A program made the translations under genes and the position numbers. Below, one piece after another: positions 36,899 to 48,709 of a stretch of DNA of 64,000 nucleotides. The notes under the pieces were generated by a model that did not search any database, was not told the origin of the DNA, and was given only the letters and a program-made list of their open reading frames with translations. Source of the stretch: Pleurotus djamor (lineage: Eukaryota; Basidiomycota; Agaricomycetes; Agaricales; Pleurotaceae); contig JAPEVF010000015.1 of assembly GCA_029747585.1 (NCBI GenBank), positions 1 through 64,000 on the forward strand. The letters run 5' to 3'. Each line of letters opens with the position of its first letter. Position 1 is the first letter of the stretch.

Positions 36899-39800
36899 TC
36901 ACATGCTAACCGCGATCCAGAACCCAAAGAACTGGAAGCTAAAGATGTAATTGGCAAAGAACATCGGAAGAGGGACTATATATAGACGCCATGAGCCATC
37001 AGAGGGACAAAGTGTGTAAGAAAACCGTACCTATGACGGCAACGATGACGGTGAAGGTCGTTGAATAGATAGCTGAACGGTTGAACGCGCTTTGCAGGGT
37101 AGGGAGGTCCACAGGAAAATCGCATTCTTGCGATTGNCTATCATCNANNAGTGCGATNCCNGTTTCGGNGTCGTTCTTCTCCTTCTCCGAAGNGAGCTTC
37201 GACGGNGGAGTATCTATGGCTTCGGGGGAGCCCCTGCCCGAGACAGGAGGNGTAGAATCGGCNTTATCAAGGTTCGCGATAGTTCGAGTGGCATGGAAGT
37301 CGTAATTTGCCGGCTCTANGANGGTACGATGATTTATGAATCAAAGAACCAAAGGAGGAGAAAACTCACTGTAAAGCGAGATGCCGACACTGATGACCGT
37401 GGAGAAAATCAATCCAGCCAGGTCTCCACAAACAGCAGAGTAGGGGCCTGCTAGATTTCGGACGTTGATTTCACCTTGCTGGCGGTGAGACTATGAGGAA
37501 GGAGTGATACAAGCGTGACGAACCATAGATCTTCCAACATCCAATCATCCACGCGGTCATCCCAAGCACTTGGCCCGACAGCGTACCGATAAGTACAGCC
37601 TCCTTCGTCAGTTTCTTCCAAGAAACAGTCAATCCAATCGGCACGACAGCTGGGCTAAGCACCACGCCTCTGAAGGCCTATTAGAAGGACAGTATCCAAC
37701 CAATTTGGTAGCACCCACTGAACATAGAAAAGCTAGGGAGAAATGGTCACAGGTAAACTTATCTTATTGGATAGAAACCAGGCGTAAAACAGCGTACCCA
37801 TCCAAGGTCAATGCTAGCCTTGTTTAACTGGAAAGCGTAATGAAATGGAAGAAGGCGTATAAAGAAAGCACGGTGCTTACTATTGTCGCCCAGCAACCCA
37901 TCCATACCGCCCAAAAGCAGATAAAACAATGCGAAGCCCGAACNATTTCAGGACCTCTGGCGGATGGTCGAAAGTATGTCTTGTAGATGCTAACGGAAGC
38001 ANNGNTGAGCTTAATACGACACAACGAGCAAGATATAACCCACTCGTACGCACTGCAGACGGGNCAACAAGATCAGACACATGAAGACGTTGATACCACG
38101 GTGAGGCAGCGTACAATAAGCTAGAAACGCCGATCAATTCTGCNCTGACAGCAGATGTNACGGCCATACTAAGGTANGNNANGTNANNNCAACAACTAGG
38201 TAAGGAGAGGAAAGAGNAGGGCTNACAATACGACAAGGAGTATCGCNACAGCTCCNCCNTTGCCCATGATGACCGCTGCAGCGGCGGGNGCAGCTAAACC
38301 NNCACTCGTTTGTTCAGGCGAGAGGGGAAAGGGATACGTTGGGAAGCGTGGCTANANNCGANATNANNNTAAGANNNATNNCCNTTNGGNGANNATTNNT
38401 NNTNCACCCACGTCGTTGACTAGTGCNCGNGCNGCCAANCCAAGNCATGTAGCGAAAGCAAAGGGTACAGCAAACCACGATAGACCACCAAGCATCTGCG
38501 CCGAGGATCAGCATGTGCAGAAAAGTAGGTGTGTCCAANCGACGCACATATGCCTTNGTGGTGGTCCTAGGATCACTTGCTATCGCCTAGANGGNTCGAG
38601 GAGAGGGTNNTTAACAGGNCGATAANNTCCGTNTGCAANATAGNAATTACCCTCTGCCAGTATCCTAGAANNNGNCGCGATNAGCTCTCAAAGNAGGTCA
38701 AGANAGGGATGTCANAGTCTGACCTTGNTCACAGAAAACNCCAGAACCNCCACCGAGNATNGTNGCNGCTCCGAANACTAGNCCTTGGTTGCTCTTNAAG
38801 GTCAAGTANCTTCCAGCCGTATTTCCNTCGACAGGTGTGTCCGTCCCAGCTTTCGCAAGNAGGTNATACATGCCNNGNAGNCCTCCAGTNACTGGNGATG
38901 TCCCNCTNAGGATGATAACATGTCTCAGTGCGCNNTTNNGNTNGNTNCGAGNANGANNAGNACNCACTACACCTGAAAGATGACTANGNNGNANANTCAG
39001 TAAGGTNNAGNTTGGGCTTGGGANNTNAACTTACAGGTATATATGATAGCGAACAAGATGAGGGTNTGACTCCAGTCACAGACGAATGTTGCACGAAGGC
39101 CACCCCAGATNACATAGACNGCNATNCCAATCGGGAGTAACATACAAGCCGCTATCTGGAAGCCATCTNNGNGAGGTGAAGACGAANGGCGGCNNATGCG
39201 AAGANCTCACGATGTTGATTCCAGTTAGGGCATTGACNGTCGCAGCGCCTCCGACTGGAAATGGTGTTAGTCAAGGAGAAAATCTACGAGAACGTCGTGA
39301 ACTTACGAAGAAGAGAACCGCAAACAATCATNATGCANAGAAAGCCGTAAAAGGTGAAGAGAAGATGAGGNCCGGTNCCGAATCTAACCTGAACAATCTG
39401 TGTGAANAACATAAGCTCGGTAAAAACTCNAGAAGCTTAGNTATGATAGATCTTTANATACCTCCAAGAATGTATGNGCCCCATTCGCGTTCATTTTGAC
39501 TTTGGCAGCNATCATACCAAANGCAACGACACANATNGTGCCGCCGACGCCNTACCACCTGAGNTGATTCGAGATGNNNTTAGGTCTGGCTANCTANGTN
39601 TATTTTTGGAAAGTTCACATACCATCCACCGCTCACACCAAACGTATACGCAGCTGTGCTGGATTGGAGTAGAGTTGCGCTCCAAGTCCACGCGCTTACT
39701 CTGTAAGAATGGGGAGGTTTGGAAGAGAGTTNNGAACTGTGACGTAGGCGGAAGCATACATTCCACAGCACACCAAACCAGGCTTTCACAAAGANATCAG

Positions 39801-40177
39801 CAAAGCCGAGAGCGAAGCAAGCGATCACAACTCACTTTCACGCTTCTCGAGGCACTCTAAGCAAAATGGTGAGAGATGAAGCAGAATTCANGGTCTCGGC
39901 NAATTACNGTGAATTCCTCNGATGACTTTGGCGAGATGGACGTGAATTTAGCTTGAAGGTGAGTCAAGATGACCATGACCAANGCGAANAAGAANCCAAT
40001 CCCTGCAGAAGACTATCAGTANCTGCTCACNNANGACCCAAGCCTCCAAGCCTCACCGACTACAACNCCATACCCGATNCTTTGGCCTGCCNAAAGACAC
40101 AAATCAGACGCATATAACGACAAACGCGCTGACGNCTCACCCAGTAATGGCCTAAACTCTCCCGAGGTACTCGACAT
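36899..40177 (-). CDS. DUR3: Urea/polyamine transporter of the sodium:solute symporter family
   Basis: The gene is cut into many short exons and holds dozens of N bases, so I trace it by protein order. The start at 40177 (MSSTSGEFRPLLG) is followed by an IGYGVVVGIGFFFALVMV helix, then SASRSVKPGLVCCGIVSAWT and WSATLLQSSTAAYTFGVSGG, a motif block diagnostic of DUR3. Next come NGAHTFLE, VNALTGINI, VYVIWGGLRATF, GTDTPV, GNTAGSYLT, MLGGLSWFAVPFAFATCLGL, a Ser/Ala-rich helix with SAELIGVSS, VVLSPAVVPIGLTVSWKK and a final IFSFQFFGFWIAVSM. DUR3 imports urea with a coupled cation at the plasma membrane. The motifs are intact wherever bases are determined, so the gene is probably functional. Individual exon borders inside the N-rich part are uncertain. 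Confidence 0.8.
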
Positions 40178-40745
40178 TGCGATAGATAGCCGACAGAAGA
40201 GNGAGAAGCATCGAGACAAGGGTGTCCTAAATAGCGGCGAGATAAGAGAATGATAGCCTAACACGCTGACGGAGTGCGNGCGTGAGCAGTTCTTGGAGCA
40301 NCATAAATAGTGCAAATTCCCATTCAAACCTTCCAATTCCCTCAGTGGTGTGAAGTTCTCTACTTTCCGAGGAGGACGCTGCNTAAATGCTGGGCTCTTA
40401 TCGGCCAACGAACTACGAGGATTTCGGATAGTAAGAACTTCATCAGCGCGTCCACAGGCACCTCATTTTGGCCNAACGACTTCCACGACGAGGGCGATGT
40501 CGAGCATTTATGAACAGGCAACGAGTCTCGAGGAACGAGGTGATGGTGAGTGGGAAAGTTCTTGTAGAGATGTACATCGCGACAGGACAACAGTGACTCT
40601 TTCCTTTCCCAGGCAAAGAAACTCATGCATGNNNANNANCCTNCGATCTTGGGCGAAATGAAAGTGCTCAGAAAGGTTTGCGTGCACGNAAACTTGTAAA
40701 AGGCGAAGGTTTCTGTCCGACAGCCGCTGTTCTAAGTGTCCCTGG
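40178..40745. promoter_or_regulatory. Divergent upstream region DUR3 / CMD copy 1
   Basis: 568 bp separate the DUR3 ATG (-) and the CMD copy 1 ATG (+). The part at about 40310-40480 matches 42680-42830, which preserves this promoter region in the duplicated segment. Shared or overlapping regulation of the two genes is possible. Confidence 0.45.
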
Positions 40746-41726
40746 ATGCCCCAAGTTCGAACCCTGCTACGACACCTGAAGTCACTCTATCCATCTCCGC
40801 CTCATCGAAGTCTTGGTGTGTACGCTGCCATCTGAAAACATAAATTCAAAGACTGACGCCAAATCATCGTGGCATCTCTCGAAATGTTAGACAATCCGTG
40901 GTACATCGTTGCGTCGGTCGTGTTTAGTGCAAGCAACAAACCAGAGCATGTTACAGAAGTGTACAAGTTCGTCAGGGAGGAGTTGAACTCGGAAGACGAT
41001 CATATATATACGTCTTGTAAAACGCCTAAGAGAGGCTTTATTCAAAGCAAGCCTCATCNGCGGCCTTCCAAAGGTACGTAGCTCACTTAGCTGATTTGTG
41101 GAAGAACCAGACGAATTGCCTCGTCAAACATCTCCAGACCGTCAACAGTTTAGNAGCTCTCTACGATGTCACGCCGAAGCTCATCAGCGAATCTATCGCG
41201 ACACTTTCTAGGTCTGTTCNATTGTCGGCTTGCTAGGACGCCATCATGCTGATGCCCTATGGTACTCAGAGATACCTCTATCTCGTTAGCAGAATACTCT
41301 TTGAGTGGTNGTCAAAATTTCGAGGACTTGTATGGCGAAATCTCAAGCCCCGTACAGGGTCTCTTGGACNCTGCCTATCCCGACCTNTGTAACCACAATA
41401 NCCTCCCAATTCTTACGCTGANCTAAGACAAAGTCCGTTTCTTAGGNTNNTNCTCCCAAACCATCGGCTACGGGATTGTGTACGGTCAGTACTCTGTCCT
41501 CTCCCCGNTAGAGACATCATATGCTTTGGTCGCCNGTCTCATNGCCATTGACACACCCAAGCAAATCAACTGGCATCTCGCGGGTGCACGTAGGCAGGGT
41601 GCNTCTTTGGAAGAGGTGAAGGTTGTCAGACAAATCGCCATAGAAGCTGCTACGTTCTCAGGTGTGGCTTGGCGAGAAGGGGTCCCAGATGTGACTGAGA
41701 GTATCTCAGAGCAATCTGCCCAATAG
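40746..41726 (+). pseudogene. Damaged carboxymuconolactone decarboxylase (CMD)-family gene, copy 1
   Basis: It is homologous to the intact CMD gene at 44804-45764 along its whole length: MPQVRTLLRHLKSLYP, then LDNPWYIVASVVFSASN, YSLSG, SSPVQGLLD, AIDTPKQINWHLAGARRQG and EEVKVVRQIAIEAA. Two defects are visible. The acceptor before the second exon reads ...CGAAATG where the intact copy has ...TGTAG then TG, so the AG is lost. An AT run (ATATATATA near 40999-41007) puts the following residues in a different frame from the intact copy. Several N bases add doubt. It is either a pseudogene or an intact gene with assembly errors; two independent defects favour the former. Confidence 0.65.
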
Positions 41727-42100
41727 TCCGTACTTAGGCTGTGATACGCCATNTGCTACCTGTCACTCCGAAGGCGCGTCCTTCTGTCGGTATAAGCTCC
41801 CGGATCGACGAAGCGAGAGGACTAGACGATNGTATCCCGGACACGACGAAGAGCAAGCAGTTGGGGAATTTATTATGTCCCTAGACATCCCTATCCCCCT
41901 AGGAAACATCCCTATTAGCTCCTCGACGTTGGGCCATCCAAGCCTGCTCGCCGTCGAGAGGGACCAGATTATGAGGGGGAACATAAAGAAAAGCTGTGCG
42001 CTCCTCAGAAGTCTTTGAATAGTAGCTGAAGAGTCTCAAAAATTCCATTGATTCATGATACCAGTATCCAATCAGACGAGGGAGTATTCAGCGAGTTTGC
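41727..42100. repeat. Duplicated 3' flank of CMD with remnant of the SDR 3' end
   Basis: Sequence after CMD copy 1 (for example GATACGCCAT.TGCTACCTGTCAC and ATACCAGTATCCAAT...GCGAGTTTGC) matches sequence after CMD copy 2 and the last codons of the SDR gene (about 45820-46260). The SDR similarity ends near 42095, where DUR3-like sequence begins. This marks a duplication junction. Confidence 0.65.
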
Positions 42101-42610
42101 AGCTGCGATATCCACCGGCAGGAGAATACAAGCCGCAATATCGAAGCACCTGTAGGTGAAGATGACAAGACGGGCTATGAAATGAGCTCACGATGCTATT
42201 ATAATGCCGGGTCTTGACGTCGCAGCGCCTCCGTCTGTCAAGGGAAACTTCCAGACCAATATGGCTTGAAATTTACTGAGAACAGTGTCTCAAGAAGTCA
42301 CGGAGCATTGGAATTCGTAGAAAGTGAAGAGAAGACGAGGTCCGGTCCCGAATCAAGCCTGAACAATCCATGTGTGGAGCAAGTAGCCATTACCAGGGCG
42401 AAAGCACCCGGTCGATGCAGAAATTTTGCAATTTCCATCCGTAGTCCCTTCCACGAGACGCGGGCATCCAAGAGTATCACCGACCACAACTCCATGCCCG
42501 ATACTTTGATCTGCCAAGATGAAAGTCATAAGACGATTATACGCCAGTAACGCGTTGACTACTCGCCCAGTAGCTCGAAAGCGTGACAGTGTACTAAGGA
42601 GCGGCGAGGT
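42101..42610 (-). pseudogene. Degraded DUR3 5' fragment
   Basis: This stretch resembles parts of the DUR3 gene: 42107-42370 matches 39130-39400 (ACAAGCCGC.ATATCGAAG, GACGTCGCAGCGCCTCCG, GAGGTCCGGTCCCGAATC), and 42470-42600 matches 39985-40177 (minus-strand reading GATCAAAGTATCGGGCATGGAG). The central and 3' exons are missing. Reading frames are interrupted, so it is a relic of the tandem duplication. Confidence 0.7.
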
Positions 42611-42829
42611 AACCTGAGGCGCAAATAGAGTGCACGCGTGGATAGCACCTCGTGAACCATAAACCAGCCATAAACAGGGCAATTATCCATTTCAACCCTT
42701 CCGTTTCCCTGAGTGGTGGGAAGGGTCTCTACCTCCTGGGTGGTACAGTATCTAAATGCGAGGTTCTGATCGACCGACGAGTGTTTGAGATTAGTACGTC
42801 GGGTGGCCTGAAGGACTTCCCCAGGAAGT

Positions 42830-44700
42830 CCACAGTTAAGTTAGCGGTTGGACTGATCCGAGCCTGAGAACACAGTCTTGGCAGCTATGGTAGTCACAAT
42901 GCCTAGTACACCTATGAGCCACGGAGCTACCTACCGTGGTTTACGAAGGTTATTTAAGACTTTATGATAGCCTCAAGGAACTGTCAGATGGATACTGAGA
43001 GACTGCTTCCGGAGTCCTAGTACCAGGACTGCCCTAGGGCTTGGAGTGGTGTTTAGGTCGGATTGAAACTGTGGGAACCGGGGAAGGAGCTCCTTCCACC
43101 CCGGTCTGACAAGGCCATCAGTAAAACGGTCAGACCTTTCCATCAACTTTGGAGCTTTTCGACGGCTTGGACTTTGAAACCAAGCTTTTGGTCGGCTTCT
43201 GAAATGCCTCGACGACTTGTGTAGAACTTAGGACCTTTTATATACATACAATCGACTTCCGTTTGGCTTCCATGGAATTAACCGGCTTTTGGGTCACTCC
43301 CGGGTCAAATGAAAACTTTCCTAACCCACGGTTCCTAGCAATATTGATTCAGGAAATGGAAAGTGTAATTGGCGGTGGAAATCACAGAACTGAAGTCAAT
43401 ACGGCGCCTTAGAATTTCCACAGTTTTCCTCGACTGCCCGAGGACTACTCTCCGTTGACTCTCCGAGGACTCTCTTCTCCGGCTAAGTTCTGACCGTGGG
43501 ACACAATTCTACTGACTGTGGGAGACGAAACTCCCAGGGCTTCATTTACAAAGTCACCCACATAAATTTCACGCAACCTCCCTTTCTATCGCCGCCATCT
43601 CCTTGCTCCCTTCCATCACCCACAATATCGCCGATTCTTCTGTTTGCGTGCCGTACCTCGATGAGTACCTTTGGCGCGCCTTCGATTCGTCAATCTACGA
43701 CTCTGAAAGAAGATGGTTGCCATCTAGAGGCCCGAGGGATTTGATACTCGCCAGCAGCCTTCACAGAATGGATCGCCGCCCTCTGACATCAGGGACTGGA
43801 GGGCTTCGAGCAGATAGATGATGACGATGGGAACAATATTGGCACGGCTTGGAATTGTAGTAAGATCTTATCAACGGCATCCACTCTCATCGTCCGGACA
43901 CTGAGCGCTGAGCTCCGATCGATCTTGCCATCTTGGTCTTGGTCGCCCACTAGGTGAACTGGGCTGGTGCTCATTCCACCTGACTGGGACCGTCTACCCA
44001 CCGCCTACCCACATGACGCCGATACCATGACCCGCCCAGCCCACTCAGAACTTTGAATTTTCGCTGATGACTGACGGACCCGGCAACGAACCGCTCTAGG
44101 TCCCCCCTGCAGTACTCCAGGAAATCGACGGCTGAGTTTGACATCAAGCTACGACGCACTCACGTACCCAGCGCTAGCTTTTTTCAGACTCCATTCACGC
44201 CCACAGAAGCAAGCCACAGAATCGTTTGTAAGGGATCCACCCTCTTCCGTCCAATCATCTTCAAGACAAAAGGTGCATTCCAACCTCCTCCCAATATTTT
44301 TGCACTGACAATGTCCATGCTCCCATTTTGTCTTACTTATATCGCACGGGAGTACTTACCCGCGAAGCTGTCCATATGCATTACCTCTCCCCGCTCTCTC
44401 ATCTCCCTGCTCTCTCTCATTTCCCTGGCCCCGTCCTTAGTTACTTAGTTCCTAATGTGTACTCGTATACTCTACGTTCACATGAATTTATTTATTTTCT
44501 CGCCTTTTTTGTATGCTTTCTGAGTGCTTTTCAATGTCATTTATAGTACGTTCGTAGCGATCTTTCAAAAGCCTTCCGAAAGCCACCAGTGCTTTCAAAG
44601 GCCTTCGGGAGGCGAAAGACCTACCTTTCAAAGCATCCGCGGCTTCTGTCCTTTCGTGGCTTTGAAAGCCATGAAAGCCCTGAAAGCTCATTTTTCCGTT
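42830..44700. other. About 1.9 kb extra DNA in the second duplicated unit
   Basis: In unit 1, about 190 bp connect the DUR3 upstream region (about 40480) with the CMD upstream region (about 40670). In unit 2 the matching points are about 1.9 kb apart. The extra DNA contains short direct and inverted motifs (GACTCTCCGAGGACTCTC near 43460; CTTTCAAAGGCCTTCGGGAGGCGAAAG near 44593; repeated CTTTGAAAGCC/CTTTCAAAG) and small open frames without recognisable domains. It may be an insertion such as a non-autonomous element; no terminal repeats were identified by eye. Confidence 0.45.
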
Positions 44701-44742
44701 TCACTGATGAAGGTGGAGGAGGTAAGAAAGGTAAACTTGCAC

Positions 44743-44750
44743 TATATAAA
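44743..44750 (+). promoter_or_regulatory. TATA box of CMD copy 2
   Basis: TATATAAA lies 54 bp upstream of the ATG at 44804. The damaged copy 1 has no equivalent TATA at this place (TTGTAAAAGG instead). Confidence 0.55.
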
Positions 44751-44803
44751 CGCGATCTTTTAAGAAGGTAGGGGCTTCGTAGGAAACACCTATCCACCGC
44801 CTG

Positions 44804-45764
44804 ATGCGCCAAGTTCAAAACCTGCTCCAACATCTCAAGTCACTCTATCCTCTTCCAGGGACAATACCTCGAAGTCCCGGTTTGTTCTCAGTCAACAGAA
44901 ATATCAAGACCAATGGATACTGTGACTGATTTTTGTAGTGCTAGATAATCCGTGGTACATCGCTGCGGCAGTCGCGTTTAGCGCAAGCAACAAGCCAGAG
45001 CTTGTCGTGGAAGTGTACAAATTCGTCAGTGAAGAGCTGAACTCGCAAGATGACCATGTACTCCTCGTCAAACGGCTACGAGATGCTCTTTTCAAGGCGA
45101 ACGTTGCCGTTGGTCTTCCGAAGGTACTTATTACCCCTGTTGACAACCATTTCGTGCCCTGCAACGATGCGTCGATTATCTAGGTCATCAATGCTTTAGT
45201 TGCTCTCAACAATGTCACTCCGGAAACCATCAGCAAGAATATTGGGGCACTCTCTCGGTCAGTACAATGATTACCTTCCCGCCGGTATAACTCGTAACTT
45301 ACTTATGAAACTATGCCGCACAGAGACGCCTCTATCTCGTTGGCAGACTACTCTTTGAGCGGTCAGCAGAATTTCAAGAGATTATACGGTGAAGCCTCAG
45401 GTCCTGTACAAAATCTTTTGGACTCAGCCTACCCCGATCTATGTAATTGTTATAATCTAACAATTCTTCCGTTGTGCTGACGCTAAACACATTCTCAGGC
45501 TGGTACACCCAAACCCTCACCTACGGCATCGTGTTAGGCCAGTACTCCGTTATCTCTCCAATAGAGACATCGTATGCCATGATTGCCAGTATCATTCCCC
45601 TTGACACACCCAAGCAAGTCAACTGGCATCTTGCAGGTGCGCGTAGGCAGGGTGCGTCTTTGGAAGAGGTGAAAGCGGTGAGGCAAATTGCTATAGAGGC
45701 CGCTGCGTTCTCGGGTGTAACTTGGCTAGAAGCGGTTCCGGAGGTGACAGAGAACGTTTTATAA
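44804..45764 (+). CDS. Carboxymuconolactone decarboxylase (CMD/AhpD-like)-family protein, copy 2
   Basis: Five exons (44804-44879, 44939-45123, 45184-45257, 45324-45442, 45499-45764) join in phase to 239 aa. The protein is all-helical in outline: NLLQHLKSLYPLP, NPWYIAAAVAFSASNKPELV, VKRLRDALFKANVAVGLPK, VINALVALNNVTPETI, then VNWHLAGARRQGASLEEVKAVRQIAIEAA. The last segment matches the CMD signature helix but has no C-x-x-C redox pair, so a peroxidase role of the AhpD type is unlikely. Fungal members of this group have no settled function. The start codon is shared in position and sequence with copy 1 (M-x-QV-x-x-LL-x-HLKSLYP). Confidence 0.75.
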
Positions 45765-46227
45765 CAGTCTGCCCAGTAGTTACCTCCGACCACGGACAGA
45801 TAGCCATCAGATATGTTCCCGTACTTGAGTCGTGGTACGCCATATGCTACCCTGTCACTTCGACTTTGGTGGGTCTGGGTCCTTCCAGAGGGCTCGAAGG
45901 GGTGAGAGAACCGGATTCTTGTCTCCCAGACACTAAGGACGGTAATGACCCCACAGGGCTAAGCCGCGCCTCAAAACTCCATTGAATCTTACTTTGGGAA
46001 GGGGTACCCCTCGACACACCCTAGCCCCTGGGGACATTCAAATCGAGCGAGACCAAAGGGGGACCGGTCCTGCACCAGTCATTCGCCCTTGAAAAGGCCG
46101 GATTATGGAACGGGGAACTTGAAGTAAAATTCCGCGTTCCGCAGAAACAGCTCCGAATAGTAACTGAATAGATCCTAAAATTACATTGATAGTAGTACGA
46201 AAGCGACGTTGAAATGCCAGTATCCAG

Positions 46228-47111
46228 TTACATTGGGGTGTAGTCGGCGAGTTTTTCGCCAGAAAGGGTGAACCTAGTCATGCATTGTTTCAATTGGCCT
46301 GATTATAATCGTATTCGGTGAGGAGAGTCAACTAACCTATAGTCCCATGGCCCTTCCTTTCTGTTGATCAACTCCCAGTATGCCTTCGCATGAGCTGGGC
46401 CGCTCTTCAAGAAGTCCGAATACGGTGGAATACCACCGTCATCAGATGTCAAGAAGGCGAATGAAAACCTACATCAAGTCTGTCAGAATCATTGTATATT
46501 AAACGAACGGGGAATACTTACTGGAACCCCTCTGCTTTGTATGCTTTTACGAAGAAGTTCACCAGGCGCGCCGAGATGGTCTTCTGGAGGTCCAAGCCAA
46601 ACCAATCCAGAATTGGAGCTTGTGCGGGCAGTATGTTGCCAGTGACGATGAAAGCCTTAGGGTTACTAGTATGACCAGCCGAACGGAATCCTGGTATTGC
46701 CTCTTGAGCCAACGCGAAGACATTGCTTCCAATGGCAATAGAGTCATTGAAGTCACTAAGTGGTAGAGTAGAAGGGTCCCCTGCGACCTCTGTAGGCCGA
46801 TGTACAGCGGCTAGAGGAAAGCGAGCGATTGAGTCAATCACCTTTCCAAACGTCCGGTGGAAAGACTCACGGTTGAAGATGATCACGTTAGGAGGACCAA
46901 GCGCGTCTGCGACGGCTTTATAGGCAGCCTTGACGCTATCTTGCTGGATCGCATCGACTTTAACCGGGAAGTATCCGTCTTTCTTGATCTTCTCGACATC
47001 TGGGTTACGGGATCCAACGGCGACGGCGTAACCTTTCTCCTTCAATAGAGCGGCGGCGGCGCTACCCACATTGGCACCTGCACCGACGATGAAGGCTACG
47101 AGTTTGGACAT
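46228..47111 (-). CDS. Short-chain dehydrogenase/reductase-like protein
   Basis: Exons 47111-46871, 46789-46522, 46468-46337 and 46273-46228 join in phase to 228 aa. The N-terminal Rossmann motif is IVGAGANVGSAAAALLKEKG, followed by VAVGSRNPD. The middle segment DFNDSIAIGSNVFALAQEAIPGF and the FIVTGN strand fit the SDR fold. The usual Y-x-x-x-K pair is not obvious, so this may be a divergent or non-catalytic member. The C-terminus ends in GPWDYRFTLSGEKLADYTPM. It is convergent with CMD copy 2, and its last codons are part of the duplicated segment. Confidence 0.72.
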
Positions 47112-47669
47112 GATTGTGTGGGGTTCTAGAGGTTGATCAGAGGAAGGAATTGAATGAGAAGATGAGATGAGGCTGAGACTGAGGAGTCGGGACAGGAATT
47201 TGACCTTCACTCTTCGACTTTTATTCTTGAACGCAGTCGCATGATGACTGATGGAGGCGGAAAGACGGGAATCAGAATTTTTAGAGCATTGTCATCTGTC
47301 TAGACCAAAAGATCAGTCAGCAGATGTGGAAGCGCTCGTTGTGGCGCGATTTCCCTCTTAGATTGCTCAGCTAGATGATAGATATTTTTGCTAAAGCACG
47401 TCAAGGACAAGGAATCGACGTGTGAACGTTTAGTTGGATTAGCATACACGAAACTGAGATAGAAAACAATTTATATGAACTAGAGGAGAAAAGTCGCAAC
47501 CCAGCCCTTGCGCGTGGGCAGCGATCAGACGGTGCAGAGGGTGCAAAGCGAGGGGGTAGAAGCTAGCCAGTCGACGGTGGCTCAATTACTAGAGCACCCT
47601 CGGGGTCACTCCGAACTGAAGGCGGGATTCGCCACTAGTAAAAATAACCATGAGCGTCGTGGAGCCCCG
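47112..47669. other. SDR promoter region and flank
   Basis: 558 bp with no coding frame of note. It contains the upstream region of the SDR gene and the 3' flank of the next minus-strand gene. Confidence 0.4.
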
Positions 47670-48191
47670 TTAGTCAGAAGATAACGTACAAGGTACTTGA
47701 GCCGCGACTGAGAGACACGGCTTCGTTAATGCGGAGTTGCTCTTCTCATTTGCGGTAGCATTGGCCGAGAGATCCTCCTCCTTGCTCTGATAGATACGCG
47801 TCTCCTCTCCTGTGTCGCTTTGCAGGCATTCCTCCACGACACGTCCGTTGGTAGTCGAGGAATCGAGGGGGAGGGACTGTAAGGCGGCTTGGGATACTGG
47901 AAGGAGTGTCGCTCCCTTTTGAGGATACTGGAGATGGGCAATCTTAACTCGATTCCTAGCAGCCCAAGGGACATAATTCCGGATGTCTTCAACGACAAAC
48001 GGTGTGTAAGCCGGGTTGGTCTGGGTACAGCCCTGATACGCGTTCAACACGCGTCTCTTTTTCGAGGATTGCATGTATTCGTCGAGAGAGGGGATTTCGT
48101 TCCGTTCCTTGGAAGGAGGCATAACCGCACCATTCGCGATGGCCACGGATTCAGGTTGAATATCGGTGGTAGGTTGGACGGGAGGAGACAT
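47670..48191 (-). CDS. Unrecognised small protein
   Basis: A single open frame of 173 codons starts at the ATG at 48191, 113 bp after a TATAAA. The protein is hydrophilic, with a basic patch (SSKKRRVLNAYQG), an aromatic segment (NPAYTPFVVEDIRNYVPWAARNRVK) and a Ser/Thr/Glu-rich C-terminal half. There is no signal peptide or membrane segment. I do not recognise it. An intron near the C-terminus cannot be excluded, so the last residues are uncertain. Confidence 0.4.
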   Translation of the reverse strand: MSPPVQPTTDIQPESVAIANGAVMPPSKERNEIPSLDEYMQSSKKRRVLNAYQGCTQTNPAYTPFVVEDIRNYVPWAARNRVKIAHLQYPQKGATLLPVSQAALQSLPLDSSTTNGRVVEECLQSDTGEETRIYQSKEEDLSANATANEKSNSALTKPCLSVAAQVPCTLSSD

Positions 48192-48303
48192 GAGAGCGAC
48201 GTTATAGTTTGGCAGGAAAATGTGTCGCGAGGGCTCAAGTGGTGGATGGTGGTTGGTAGTGGAAGAGAAGTGGTCCGGAGACTGCGAAGATTGTGGTCGC
48301 GAC

Positions 48304-48309
48304 TTTATA
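48304..48309 (-). promoter_or_regulatory. TATA box of the small unrecognised gene
   Basis: TATAAA on the minus strand, 113 bp upstream of the ATG at 48191. Confidence 0.4.
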
Positions 48310-48709
48310 GCAGACCACGTGCATTGGGGCTTCGTTGTTGGGCATTGTTGCGACGCGTCTGGTCACGCGTCGAACGATGTACTACTTGAATGGTATCCTT
48401 CAAAACAAAATTAGAAGAGATACGATGCATCGAACAAGGAAACTCACTCTGGTCCAACAACCCCCGGCTCCTGAGACGACGCGAAGACGACGAGAGCAGC
48501 CTCAAGATAAAAAATATCAATGGCGTACCCTTTGGGACGAAGCAACGCAGGCTCTTCTCATGACCCTCGGATATGCGATTTCAGACCTGGGGTTAAGCTC
48601 GTGCATTATATTATATATAGATAAAGCAACTTTTAATACCACATCTATCCAGACCATCCCGGGTAGCCTGGCCACAATCGTCATCGAAGGTACTCACACC
48701 ATGTAACCT

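Noticed and set aside
36899..40177. The DUR3 locus as a pseudogene because the open frames are short
   Set aside because: Short frames result from many small introns and N bases; the conserved DUR3 blocks join in order and in phase wherever bases are determined.
48335..48706. 123-codon plus-strand frame between the small unrecognised gene and OXA1
   Set aside because: No motif, lies in a promoter and 3' flank region, and has no supporting intron or TATA evidence.
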